Assembly: GCA_002862965.1 (NCBI GenBank)
Contig: PKCW01000249.1
Span: forward strand, 1 to 5,951
Reading direction: 5' to 3'
DNA length: 5,951 bases
DNA from: Pseudomonadota bacterium
Lineage (GTDB): Bacteria; Pseudomonadota; Gammaproteobacteria; UBA5335
The stretch's first letter is position 1; every line of letters begins with the position of its first letter. The position numbers and the translations under genes are program-made. Under the pieces are notes generated by a model, which did no database searches, was not told the DNA's origin, and was given only the letters and a program-made list of their open reading frames with translations. This document shows, in pieces, positions 1-5,951 of this stretch.

Positions 1-574
1 CCGCTGCATGGCGAGTGAAATACGCCACGAGGCGTTCGCGATGAACGGCGCGACTTGCGGGCGTCCCCAGGCTGTTGACCTGCAGCGTGACACTGCCGGT
101 GATCCCCAGCGCTTCCCAGAGGCGCGCGCACAGGACGATCTGCTCGGCGTCCACGTCGGGGCCCGGCATGCCGAAGGCTTCGACGCCGATCTGGTGGAAC
201 TGCCGATAGCGGCCCTTCTGCGGGCGCTCGTGACGGAACATGGGGCCGGCGTACCAGAGCCGATGGACGGCGCCTTCCTGCGCTACCCAGCCATTTTCGA
301 TCAGGGCCCTCACGCAGCCGGCCGTCCCTTCGGGCCGCAGGCTCAGGCTGTCGCCCCCGCGATCCACGAAGGTATACATCTCCTTCTCGACGATATCCGT
401 CACCTCGCCGATCGATCGATGGAACAGCGCGGTGCGCTCCACCATCGGCAGGCGGATTTCCTGATAGCCACGCGCCAGCAGGAGACGGGCCATGGTCGCT
501 TCCAGGTCCCGCCAGCGCGGCGTTTCGCTCGGCAGAATGTCGTTCATGCCGCGCACGGCGGTCAAGGCAGTCAA
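1..574 (-). CDS. hisS: Histidyl-tRNA synthetase, N-terminal part (partial, runs off the left edge)
   Basis: HisS charges tRNA-His with histidine using ATP in the cytoplasm. The 191 codons present are the N-terminal part of the class II catalytic core. I translated the minus strand and see an opening VRGMND (residues 7-12) as in E. coli HisS, LRPEGT (79-84), and the class II motif 2 signature [16 protein letters not shown] (113-128), whose arginines contact ATP. The rest of the catalytic domain, the HisA-box motifs and the anticodon-binding domain lie beyond position 1. The start is a TTG at 574-572, chosen because AGGAG sits six bases upstream (585-581) and because it places the conserved RGMND one residue earlier than in E. 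coli; the next ATG (547) would cut off that motif. It follows rodZ after 50 bases in the same direction, so it is probably the tail of that operon. Confidence 0.96.
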   Translation of the reverse strand, partial: MTALTAVRGMNDILPSETPRWRDLEATMARLLLARGYQEIRLPMVERTALFHRSIGEVTDIVEKEMYTFVDRGGDSLSLRPEGTAGCVRALIENGWVAQEGAVHRLWYAGPMFRHERPQKGRYRQFHQIGVEAFGMPGPDVDAEQIVLCARLWEALGITGSVTLQVNSLGTPASRAVHRERLVAYFTRHAA

Positions 575-580
575 TGTCGG

Positions 581-585
581 CTCCT
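581..585 (-). promoter_or_regulatory. Shine-Dalgarno site supporting the TTG start of hisS
   Basis: AGGAG on the minus strand lies six bases before the TTG at 574-572. It is the main reason for preferring this non-ATG start over the ATG nine codons further in. Confidence 0.7.
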
Positions 586-624
586 GAAACGGGTCACGCC
601 CGCGGTCCTGGGGTGGCCCGCGTC

Positions 625-1611
625 CTATTCCCGCGGGCGGTCGAGCTTGATGCGGGCAACCGTCGAATTGCCCACCAGAGCGGACAGGGCGACGGGTTTG
701 CCGTCGATTTCCACGGCAACTCCCGGGGCGTAGCCGAGATACAGGGAGAAGGGTGGCGTACCCGTCACTTCCTGTTCGCTGCCTGCCTTCGCGAGGCGAT
801 AGATCAGTTGCCGGCCACGCTCGTCGCGCACCTCGGTCCAACAGTCCTCGGCATAGCGGATCTTGAGTTGTGCCGTTGCCGCGTCAGCGGTCGGCGCTTG
901 CGTACCGGCGGTCTGCGCCGCCACAGGCGTCTCGGGCGGCGGTGGCGCGGGTTGCTGCAGCGCGGGGGGCGACGCGGCTGGAAGATCGCCCGGCTCATCG
1001 CCCTCGGTCGCGGGCGCCGCACGTGGGACGGCTTCCCCGTCCATCGCAGCACTCTTGGGGTCGACCGCCGCCGTCTGCTCCGCAGAAGCGGGCGGTTCGG
1101 TCCCGAACGCAAGCGCTTCCGGTCCACCTGACGCCAGATCGGGATCGTGTTCCCCGACGTCTGCGGAAACGGGGTCCGTTGCCGATGGATCGCCCGTTCG
1201 ACTCCACCACCAGGCAAACGCGGACAGCACCAACGCCAGCAAGATCAGGGAGGCCAACTGGCGTCCCCGCTTGACATCGTTCAGATCGCCGATCGGCCGG
1301 CGCATCGGCGGCGGTGGCTGCAAGGTCGTCGCGCTCGCCGCACGCGCCTCGAAATCCTTCAGCACGCCCGATGGATCGATGCCCACGAACGCGGCGTAGC
1401 TCCGCAGATAGCCCTTGGCAAAGAGTATCGGCGGGAGCGCACCGAGGTCTTCCGACTCGATCGCCTCGATCATTCGCGGCGAGAGTCGCAGGCCATCGGC
1501 AAGTTCGAGCACGCCCATGCCACGGGCCTCTCGGGCCTTGCGCAACCGGGCACCGAACCCTTCTGGCCTGGCGCCCGCAGACGTGGCGTCGTCAGGGGAC
1601 GGCGGGGTCAT
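625..1611 (-). CDS. rodZ: RodZ-type cytoskeletal/cell-shape protein (helix-turn-helix, one membrane span, DUF4115)
   Basis: RodZ is a bitopic inner-membrane protein that anchors MreB and tunes the elongasome. The 328-residue protein has the full family layout. A Cro-like helix-turn-helix occupies about residues 18-76 and keeps the aromatic pair equivalent to E. coli F60/Y64 (F64 and Y68 in FAKGYLRSY) that contacts MreB. A basic juxtamembrane stretch (KRGR, 114-117) precedes a single membrane segment at about 119-136 that ends in AWWW, as in E. coli. A Pro/Ala-rich, acidic linker (about 140-245) leads to a periplasmic beta-rich DUF4115 domain (about 247-325). The ATG start lies inside the end of pilF (20-base overlap) and has AAGGAG seven bases upstream, so translation is probably coupled to pilF. 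Such proteins are sometimes labelled just 'helix-turn-helix protein', but the membrane span and C-terminal domain identify RodZ. Confidence 0.93.
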   Translation of the reverse strand: MTPPSPDDATSAGARPEGFGARLRKAREARGMGVLELADGLRLSPRMIEAIESEDLGALPPILFAKGYLRSYAAFVGIDPSGVLKDFEARAASATTLQPPPPMRRPIGDLNDVKRGRQLASLILLALVLSAFAWWWSRTGDPSATDPVSADVGEHDPDLASGGPEALAFGTEPPASAEQTAAVDPKSAAMDGEAVPRAAPATEGDEPGDLPAASPPALQQPAPPPPETPVAAQTAGTQAPTADAATAQLKIRYAEDCWTEVRDERGRQLIYRLAKAGSEQEVTGTPPFSLYLGYAPGVAVEIDGKPVALSALVGNSTVARIKLDRPRE

Positions 1612-2323
1612 GACCGAACTCCTTCTGGATGCGCGCAGCGAGCCGCTCAGCCGCAGCCGTATCGCCCAGCGCGCGCTCGACCCGGTAGGACAGCGTCATC
1701 GACTCGCGACCGGGCGGCGCCAACTGGTGATAGCGTTCCAGATAGGCTTTCGCCGCTGCCGGCTGTTGCTGTTCGAAGGCGAGCCCGGCCTGCTCGAACC
1801 AGGCCTGCGCAAAACGCGGGTCGGCGCGATTGGCCTGATCGAGATAGCGCTTGGCCTTGCTGCGGTCGGGAAGTTTGCGGACACAAACCGCCGCGTTCGT
1901 ATAGGCGTAGGCCGGCGTCGGGTAGGCCGGGTCGGCGATCGCGGCCTGAAACTCCGATTCGGCCGCCTGGACGCGCCCCTGCGAACAGAGAAAGGCACCG
2001 TAATTGTTGTGCGCGCTGCCCGGGGTCTTGGCCAGACCGATGGCCTTGCGGTAGTTCAGGTCGGCCTTCTCGTACTGCGCCAGACGCGCATAGGTTTCCG
2101 CCATGCCGAGGTAGGCATCGGACGAGTCACGATCCAGCGCCAGCGCGCGCTGGAACTTCTCCAGGGCGATCGTGTACTGGCCGTTCTCCAGATAGCCATA
2201 CCCGAGTTGCAGGCTGTAGCGGAGCGCATCGGCGTCGTTGCCCTTGGTCGGCGTTCTGGTTGTGCAACCCGCCGCCAGCAGGCTCGCCAGCATCAAGGCC
2301 ATCCAGCGTTTCCAGGGCTTCAT
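1592..2323 (-). CDS. pilF: Type IV pilus biogenesis lipoprotein PilF/PilW (TPR pilotin)
   Basis: PilF (PilW in Neisseria) is an outer-membrane lipoprotein that helps the PilQ secretin reach the outer membrane and multimerise for type IV pilus assembly. The 243-residue product begins [10 protein letters not shown], has a short hydrophobic core and a lipobox LAAGC with lipidation at Cys20. Thr at the next position is compatible with sorting to the outer membrane. The remainder is almost wholly tetratricopeptide repeats, from about residue 34 to 205, for example [20 protein letters not shown] and [18 protein letters not shown]. The length matches family members of about 250 residues. The ATG (2323-2321) overlaps the rlmN stop as ATGA and has GGAG five bases upstream within rlmN, so translation is probably coupled. 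A much longer upstream open frame exists, but the lipoprotein signal fixes this start. No other pilus gene is in the window. Confidence 0.93.
   Translation of the reverse strand: MKPWKRWMALMLASLLAAGCTTRTPTKGNDADALRYSLQLGYGYLENGQYTIALEKFQRALALDRDSSDAYLGMAETYARLAQYEKADLNYRKAIGLAKTPGSAHNNYGAFLCSQGRVQAAESEFQAAIADPAYPTPAYAYTNAAVCVRKLPDRSKAKRYLDQANRADPRFAQAWFEQAGLAFEQQQPAAAKAYLERYHQLAPPGRESMTLSYRVERALGDTAAAERLAARIQKEFGHDPAVP
1619..1624 (-). promoter_or_regulatory. Shine-Dalgarno site of rodZ inside pilF
   Basis: AAGGAG, a near-perfect ribosome binding site, lies within the last codons of pilF, seven bases before the rodZ ATG. It confirms the start that makes rodZ overlap pilF by 20 bases. Confidence 0.75.
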
Positions 2324-3411
2324 CGAAGCTCCGCGACGAGGGGCTCGAGTCGGCGCAGTCGATTCATCACCTGCCCCGCCAACTGGCCGCAGGCGGCATC
2401 GATGTCGTCCCCGCGCGTGCGCCGGACGGTGACGATGTAGCCGCGATTGAGCAGGTGTTCCTGGAACCGGGCGACGGCGCTCGCGGAGGAACGTCGATAC
2501 GAGGTTCCCGGAAACGGATTGAAGGGGATGAGGTTGATCTTGGCCGGCACGTCGGTGAGCAGAGCGGCGAGCCGGGCGGCCTGCGCCGGGCTGTCGTTGA
2601 CGCCGTCGAGCATGACGTACTCGAAGGTGATGTGGCTGCGCGCGCTCTTTCCGGCCATGTAGCGGCGGCAGGCCGCCATCAGTTCGGCGATCGGATACTT
2701 GCGATTGATCGGCACGAGCTCGTCGCGCAGCGTGTCGTCCGGGGCGTGCAGCGAAACGGCGAGCGCCACGTCGCACTGCGCTTTCAGTCGGTCGATCGCC
2801 GGCACGATGCCCGAGGTGCTGACCGTGACGCGACGCTTCGACAAGCCGTAGCCCATGTCGTCGAGCATGATGTTGAGCGCGGGCACGACCGCCGGAAGGT
2901 TGAGCAGGGGTTCGCCCATGCCCATCAGGACGACGTTGCTGATGATGCGCTCGCCGTCGGCGCTGTGACCCAGGGCGCGGTTGGCGACCCAGACCTGGGC
3001 GATGATCTCGGCCGCGGTGAGGTTGCGGTTGAATCCCTGGTGCCCGGTGGCGCAGAAGGTGCAGGCCATGGCGCAGCCGACCTGCGAGGAGACGCAGAGT
3101 GTGCCGCGGTTGTGTTCCGGGATGAACACCGTCTCGATGGCGTTGCCGCCATCCACACGCAAGAGCCACTTGCGCGTCCCGTCGGCCGAGCACTGGTCCA
3201 CCAGCACCTCGGGCGGGTGGATTTCCGCAACTTCGGCGAGGCGGCCGCGCAAGGGCTTCGCCAGATTGGTCATGTGCCCGAAATCGGCCACGCCACGCTG
3301 GTGGATCCACTGCATGAGCTGCTGGGCGCGAAATGGCTTTTCGCCCAGCCCATGAAAAAAGGACGTCAGGCCGTCGCGATCCAGACCGAACAAGGCGGTG
3401 CCAACCGACAT
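2320..3411 (-). CDS. rlmN: Dual-specificity radical SAM RNA methyltransferase RlmN (23S rRNA m2A2503 / tRNA m2A37)
   Basis: RlmN methylates C2 of A2503 in 23S rRNA and A37 of certain tRNAs through a radical-SAM mechanism using a methylated cysteine. The 363-residue protein has the radical SAM cluster motif CAMACTFC (Cys113, 117, 120). It also has the two catalytic cysteines: Cys106 in [11 protein letters not shown] (E. coli Cys118) and Cys341 in [12 protein letters not shown] (E. coli Cys355, the methyl carrier). Other family hallmarks are GEKPFRAQQ near the N-terminus, the [11 protein letters not shown]-binding strand and [11 protein letters not shown] chose the ATG at 3411; a GTG one codon earlier is in frame, but AGGAGG (3422-3417) is five bases from the ATG and only two from the GTG. 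It lies 33 bases after ndk and its TGA overlaps the pilF ATG. The strict motif spacing fits RlmN; the resistance paralogue Cfr is a less likely alternative given this conserved housekeeping locus. Confidence 0.97.
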   Translation of the reverse strand: MSVGTALFGLDRDGLTSFFHGLGEKPFRAQQLMQWIHQRGVADFGHMTNLAKPLRGRLAEVAEIHPPEVLVDQCSADGTRKWLLRVDGGNAIETVFIPEHNRGTLCVSSQVGCAMACTFCATGHQGFNRNLTAAEIIAQVWVANRALGHSADGERIISNVVLMGMGEPLLNLPAVVPALNIMLDDMGYGLSKRRVTVSTSGIVPAIDRLKAQCDVALAVSLHAPDDTLRDELVPINRKYPIAELMAACRRYMAGKSARSHITFEYVMLDGVNDSPAQAARLAALLTDVPAKINLIPFNPFPGTSYRRSSASAVARFQEHLLNRGYIVTVRRTRGDDIDAACGQLAGQVMNRLRRLEPLVAELR

Positions 3412-3416
3412 CACGA

Positions 3417-3422
3417 CCTCCT
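3417..3422 (-). promoter_or_regulatory. Shine-Dalgarno site deciding the rlmN start
   Basis: Consensus AGGAGG, five bases before the ATG at 3411 and only two before an in-frame GTG at 3414. The spacing favours the ATG. Confidence 0.7.
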
Positions 3423-3444
3423 GCGCCCCGCTACCGCCACGCGC

Positions 3445-3873
3445 TCAGACGCGCGGGCACAGTTCCAGATCGCGGAAGAAATAATGGATTTCGGCCGCAG
3501 CCGTCTCGGCAGCGTCCGATCCATGGACGGCGTTGGCATCGATGCTGTCGGCGAAATCGGCGCGGATCGTGCCCGGCTCGGCCTTTTTGGGGTCGGTGGC
3601 GCCCATCAGCGCACGGTTCCGCGCGACGGCATCTTCCCCTTCCAGCACCTGCACCATGACCGGGCCGGAAATCATGAAGGCCACCAGATCCTTGAAGAAG
3701 GGTCGCTCACGGTGCACGGCGTAGAAGCCTTCGGCATCCTTCTGGCTCAACTGCATCATGCGCGCGGCCACGACGCTCAACCCGGCCTGTTCGAAACGGC
3801 CGTAGATCTGCCCGATCACATTCTTGGCGACGGCATCTGGCTTGATGATGGACAAGGTACGTTCGACAGTCAT
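3445..3873 (-). CDS. ndk: Nucleoside diphosphate kinase
   Basis: Ndk transfers the gamma phosphate of ATP to nucleoside diphosphates through a phosphohistidine, balancing cytosolic NTP and dNTP pools. The 142-residue protein is full length for the bacterial family. It shows [12 protein letters not shown] at residues 4-15 with Lys11, the RPFFKDLV segment, and the active-site block NAVHGSD with catalytic His117 (same number as in E. coli), followed by a serine two residues on. The ATG at 3873 is supported by GGAG eight bases upstream (3885-3882) and by the family N-terminus; the frame continues upstream but has no family sequence there. It is the first gene of the tight run ndk-rlmN-pilF-rodZ-hisS, with 33 bases to rlmN. 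A terminator-like hairpin ends just 27 bases before its start. Confidence 0.97.
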   Translation of the reverse strand: MTVERTLSIIKPDAVAKNVIGQIYGRFEQAGLSVVAARMMQLSQKDAEGFYAVHRERPFFKDLVAFMISGPVMVQVLEGEDAVARNRALMGATDPKKAEPGTIRADFADSIDANAVHGSDAAETAAAEIHYFFRDLELCPRV

Positions 3874-3900
3874 CCAATAGGCTCCGGCAGTGGCAACATC

Positions 3901-3947
3901 AAAAATCGAGGCGCGCCGCGGCCGCAACAAAGCGTGGCCGCGGCGCG
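3901..3947 (-). terminator. Intrinsic terminator of iscA (hairpin plus T-tract)
   Basis: A perfect 12-bp inverted repeat (CGCGCCGCGGCC at 3912-3923, complement at 3936-3947) encloses a 12-base loop. On the minus strand the stem is followed after six bases by five T residues (3905-3901). It begins about 47 bases after the iscA stop and fits a Rho-independent terminator for the iscA transcript. The six-base spacer before a short T-tract makes it less than ideal. Its position just ahead of ndk also allows an attenuator-like role, which is only inference. Confidence 0.65.
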
Positions 3948-3994
3948 TCCCGTGGCGCCCTAGTGTAGCCTCCCAGCCCCAAGCGGCCAAGGGC

Positions 3995-4318
3995 TCAGAA
4001 GGTGACGCTCTCGCCGCAGCCGCAGCTTTCCTTCACGTTCGGATTGTGGAACCTGAACGCGGCGCCCAATCCCTCGCGGGCGTAGTCGAGCGACAGGCCG
4101 TCCAGCATCGGCAGCACATCCCGCTTCACCACCACCTGCACGCCGAACTGTTCGAAGACCGCATCGTCGCTGTCGATACGATCGGCATAGTCCACGACAT
4201 AGGACCAGCCGGAGCAACCGGTCCGCTTGAGCCCGAGACGCAGGCCGATCCCTGAGCCGCGGCGCTGCAATTGCTGGCGCGCCTGGGTGGCGGCCGCTTC
4301 CGTCAACTCTATCGCCAA
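3995..4318 (-). CDS. iscA: A-type iron-sulfur carrier protein, IscA-like
   Basis: A-type carriers accept an Fe-S cluster (or iron) from the IscU scaffold and hand it to client apoproteins. The 107-residue product has exactly the length of E. coli IscA and the same three ligand cysteines: Cys35 in RTGCSGW, and Cys99 and Cys101 in SCGCGESV. It also has [20 protein letters not shown] and FHNPNVKE, which match the IscA subgroup better than ErpA or SufA. The start is a TTG at 4318-4316, with GAGG eight bases upstream; it places Cys35 in register with E. coli, and a TGA occurs eight codons further up with no ATG or GTG between. No iscS, iscU, hscB, hscA or fdx lies alongside, so it stands alone here, followed by a terminator. 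ErpA-like function cannot be excluded. Confidence 0.92.
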   Translation of the reverse strand: MAIELTEAAATQARQQLQRRGSGIGLRLGLKRTGCSGWSYVVDYADRIDSDDAVFEQFGVQVVVKRDVLPMLDGLSLDYAREGLGAAFRFHNPNVKESCGCGESVTF

Positions 4319-4386
4319 CTCGATGTCCTCATTTCGTGATCATCCTGTGTTCCTGGGATCCGCGGAAGGTCGACGAGTTCCCGCGC

Positions 4387-5259
4387 TCAATGGATGGCCG
4401 ACGCGATCATCACGAGCCCGCCCAACCCCATGCCGATCCCGAGGACTGCCATCCACCGGGCTTGCGCCACCATCTGCCGTTCGGTCAGGACCGACAACAG
4501 GTAACTCGACCCATCCTCCGGCCTGGCGATCGCGTCCACGGCCGGCTGGTCGGCCCGTTGCGCACGCAGGGCGTCCACTTCTGCAAGCGCCGCAGTCCGC
4601 GCGAGCTCCCATTCGTGCAGGTCGATCTGCCCGTCCCCGTCGCGATCGAAGCGCGCGCGCAATGCCGCGGGGTCCGCTTTCCATTGTGCCAGCAGATGGG
4701 ACAGTGCGGCGCGCGGATCGTCATCGTCGCTTGCGCGTCGGGTGCGAAACTCCCCCAACACGTAGACCGCCTGCCCGGTGGGCAGCAGCTTTTCCGTGTA
4801 CCGATAGGGCGCTTGCCCCAGCCAGGCCCAACGCTGGCCCGCAGGGCCCGAACGCGGCCAGGGCGTTGCTCCGTACCAGATCCGCACCTGCGCGGTGACC
4901 TCGGCTCCCTCCGGCTGCACCATGCAGGCACCCGTGCCGTCATCGAGCAGGAACGCGGCATCGCTGCGCCGCTGCGCGACGGCAGACCAACGTCGCCGGC
5001 CCGAGGCGTTTTCGTCGCGCCGCGCGACGGTGCAGTCCCACCACACGGCCGCTTGCCCGCTCATCGGAGACGCCAGATGCTCCCCCGGAAGCGGACGCAC
5101 CTGCCCCACCAGCTCCACGATGCCTTGCGCCGCCGAACGAATGCGCGCCGTCGGCGTGTCGCGCAGGCGGCGGATGCGTTGCAGGCTGGAAAACCAGAGC
5201 GCAAATCCGCCGAGGACCAGAACAGCCGCAACGGCCCAGAAGCGCGGATCGTTCGCCAC
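4387..5259 (-). CDS. GIDE-domain membrane protein with an EF-hand-like calcium loop (function unknown)
   Basis: This 290-residue protein resembles bacterial members of the GIDE family, often labelled 'E3 ubiquitin ligase family protein' after eukaryotic MUL1/MAPL. It has no cysteine/histidine cluster that could form the RING finger, so ligase activity is not supported. It has membrane spans at about 8-26 and 268-288, and between them a soluble domain with GIDE-like segments such as FLLDDGTG, YTEKLLPTGQAVYVLGEF and PFL-type SSYLLS before the second span. Arginine-rich flanks after the first span suggest the soluble part faces the cytoplasm (inference). Residues 205-216, DRDGDGQIDLHE, match every key position of an EF-hand loop (D1, D3, D5, G6, I8, D9, E12), and a DDDD patch lies at 178-181. 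The start is a GTG six bases after the lemA stop, with no clear ribosome binding site, which suggests reinitiation. It was probably co-transcribed with lemA. Confidence 0.82.
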   Translation of the reverse strand: MANDPRFWAVAAVLVLGGFALWFSSLQRIRRLRDTPTARIRSAAQGIVELVGQVRPLPGEHLASPMSGQAAVWWDCTVARRDENASGRRRWSAVAQRRSDAAFLLDDGTGACMVQPEGAEVTAQVRIWYGATPWPRSGPAGQRWAWLGQAPYRYTEKLLPTGQAVYVLGEFRTRRASDDDDPRAALSHLLAQWKADPAALRARFDRDGDGQIDLHEWELARTAALAEVDALRAQRADQPAVDAIARPEDGSSYLLSVLTERQMVAQARWMAVLGIGMGLGGLVMIASAIH

Positions 5260-5265
5260 GACCGT

Positions 5266-5847
5266 TCAGGCGTCGAACAGCGGTCGCAAGGCGACGTCCT
5301 CGAGATGCTCGGACTCGAATTCGAGCAAGTCGGCGGACTCAAACTTGAAAAAACGCGCCAGAATCACATCCGGGAAGGTTTCGATGCGGACGTTGTTGCG
5401 ATTCACGCACTCGTTGTAGAACTCCCGCCGGTCGGCGATGGTATTCTCCAGACCGCTGATGCGATCCTGCAGATGCTTGAACGAGGCATCGGCGCGCAAC
5501 TCCGGATACTGCTCGGCCACGGCGAACAATTGCCCCAGACCGGCACGCAGCCGGGACTCGGCGCCGCCCAGGGCGGCCACGTCGCGCTGCTCGCGTGCTT
5601 GACCCACCGCCGCACGCGCCGCAATCACACGCTCCAGGGTCTCCTGCTCGTGACGCATGTAGCGCCGGCAGGTTTCGACCAGCTTGGGCAGCTCCTCGTG
5701 GCGCTGGCGCAGGATGACGTCGATGTTCGACCAGGCCTTGCTCACGTTGTGCTTGATCTGGACCAGGTTGTTATAGATGACCACGGCATAGATAATCGCC
5801 GCCAGAGCGATTCCCGCGAGCACCAGCCAGAGCGTTAGCGTATTCAT
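5266..5847 (-). CDS. lemA: LemA family membrane protein
   Basis: LemA proteins are small membrane-anchored helical proteins of unclear function, related to the magnetosome protein MamQ. The 193-residue product has an N-terminal membrane segment (about 5-25) followed by [20 protein letters not shown]. This is the family hallmark together with [13 protein letters not shown], and both precede long helices likely to form a coiled-coil bundle. Later family features are the helix holding [19 protein letters not shown] and [14 protein letters not shown]; the C-terminal tail (172-193) is acidic. The ATG at 5847 is preferred: a GGAGGAAG stretch (5864-5857) lies upstream, whereas the earlier in-frame ATG (5868) has no ribosome binding site and would add a basic leader of seven residues. 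Its stop lies six bases before the GIDE-domain gene in the same frame, so the pair is probably one operon. It is divergent from pyrC. Confidence 0.92.
   Translation of the reverse strand: MNTLTLWLVLAGIALAAIIYAVVIYNNLVQIKHNVSKAWSNIDVILRQRHEELPKLVETCRRYMRHEQETLERVIAARAAVGQAREQRDVAALGGAESRLRAGLGQLFAVAEQYPELRADASFKHLQDRISGLENTIADRREFYNECVNRNNVRIETFPDVILARFFKFESADLLEFESEHLEDVALRPLFDA
5768..5796 (+). promoter_or_regulatory. Candidate sigma70-like promoter for pyrC, inside lemA
   Basis: TTGTTA (5768-5773, four of six to consensus) and GATAAT (5791-5796, five of six) are separated by exactly 17 bases on the plus strand. This would start transcription near 5803 and give pyrC a leader of about 80 bases. 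The match falls in the AT-richer codons of the lemA membrane segment, so it may be chance; I rate it tentative. Confidence 0.35.
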
Positions 5848-5882
5848 GTGGTTTTTCTTCCTCCGCATGTGGCAGTGCGCCC

Positions 5883-5951
5883 ATGCATGAACTGACCCTG
5901 ACCCGTCCCGACGACTGGCATCTGCACCTGCGCGACGGCGCCATGCTGACG
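5883..5951 (+). CDS. pyrC: Dihydroorotase, N-terminal end (partial, runs off the right edge)
   Basis: PyrC cyclises N-carbamoyl-aspartate to dihydroorotate in de novo pyrimidine synthesis. Only 23 codons are present. They contain the diagnostic [17 protein letters not shown] signature (here [16 protein letters not shown], residues 7-22), whose two histidines (13 and 15) are zinc ligands in the dihydroorotase active site, as in class II PyrC of E. coli. The ATG at 5883 gives the usual short leader before this motif and no alternative start lies upstream in the same frame nearby. I see no good Shine-Dalgarno site. The gene diverges from lemA with 35 bases between the two starts, so its promoter must extend into lemA. 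Confidence 0.9.
   Translation, partial: MHELTLTRPDDWHLHLRDGAMLT

Noticed and set aside
405..421. Tandem GATC/ATCGATCG repeats.
   Set aside because: They lie in hisS codons for conserved HRSIGEV; too short to be a functional repeat array.
591..624. Small inverted repeat (CGGG…CCCG) between rodZ and hisS considered as a terminator.
   Set aside because: Stem of only four pairs and no T-tract; more likely the genes are co-transcribed.
880..1200. Very GC-rich, low-complexity stretch that could look like a repeat or foreign insertion.
   Set aside because: It is the Pro/Ala-rich periplasmic linker of RodZ, which is variable and disordered in the whole family.
3321..3349. An 8-bp inverted repeat (GCTGGGCG / CGCCCAGC) in the early rlmN coding sequence.
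   Set aside because: It encodes the conserved RlmN segment GEKPFRAQQ, so protein constraint explains it, and there is no T-tract after it.
1147..3963. A 938-codon open frame on the plus strand, antisense to rodZ, pilF, rlmN and ndk.
   Set aside because: High-GC genes suppress stop codons on the opposite strand. The translation is Arg/Gly/His/Pro-rich without any recognisable domain, and the four minus-strand genes explain the sequence fully.
4350..4367. Imperfect palindrome TTCC…GGATCC…GGAA between the GIDE gene and iscA, considered as operator or terminator.
   Set aside because: Mismatched arms, no T-tract and no match to an IscR site that I recognise.
4336..5838. A 500-codon plus-strand open frame antisense to the GIDE and lemA genes.
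   Set aside because: Same GC-driven shadow; no recognisable motif and the minus-strand genes show clear family features.

Overview
The window is a compact, GC-rich (roughly two-thirds G+C by eye) stretch of bacterial chromosome packed with housekeeping genes. The strong matches to E. coli/Pseudomonas-type HisS, RodZ, PilF, RlmN, Ndk, IscA and PyrC, and the gene order ndk-rlmN-pilF-rodZ-(…)-hisS, point to a gammaproteobacterium, possibly a Xanthomonadales- or Chromatiales-like lineage. The order cannot be fixed from the sequence alone. I see no mobile element, tRNA, rRNA or CRISPR, and no sign of recent horizontal transfer.

Layout. All genes except the last are on the minus strand. Read in the direction of transcription from the right, the first block is lemA (5847-5266) followed by a GIDE-domain membrane protein (5259-4387). 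These two are only six bases apart, so they look like one unit of two membrane proteins. Next comes a lone iscA (4318-3995), which ends in a GC-rich hairpin plus T-tract that looks like an intrinsic terminator. The second block is ndk (3873-3445), rlmN (3411-2320), pilF (2323-1592), rodZ (1611-625) and hisS (574 to beyond position 1). It is tightly packed: rlmN/pilF overlap by ATGA, pilF/rodZ overlap by 20 bases, and the remaining gaps are 33 and 50 bases. On the plus strand, the first 23 codons of pyrC (5883 onward) diverge from lemA across only 35 bases.

Functionally the ndk-hisS block mixes nucleotide balance (Ndk), rRNA/tRNA methylation (RlmN), type IV pilus secretin assembly (PilF), cell-shape control (RodZ) and tRNA charging (HisS). 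This is the conserved gammaproteobacterial cluster, except that ispG, normally between rodZ and hisS, is absent here. IscA beside ndk resembles the isc-ndk neighbourhood of pseudomonads, but without the other isc genes in view.

I found no convincing new biological system. The points most worth a second look are a textbook EF-hand calcium loop inside the GIDE-domain protein next to LemA, the missing ispG, the terminator placed just upstream of ndk, and a good sigma70-like promoter match for pyrC lying inside lemA. There is no gene-free stretch over 300 bases; the longest gap is the 121 bases between iscA and ndk.
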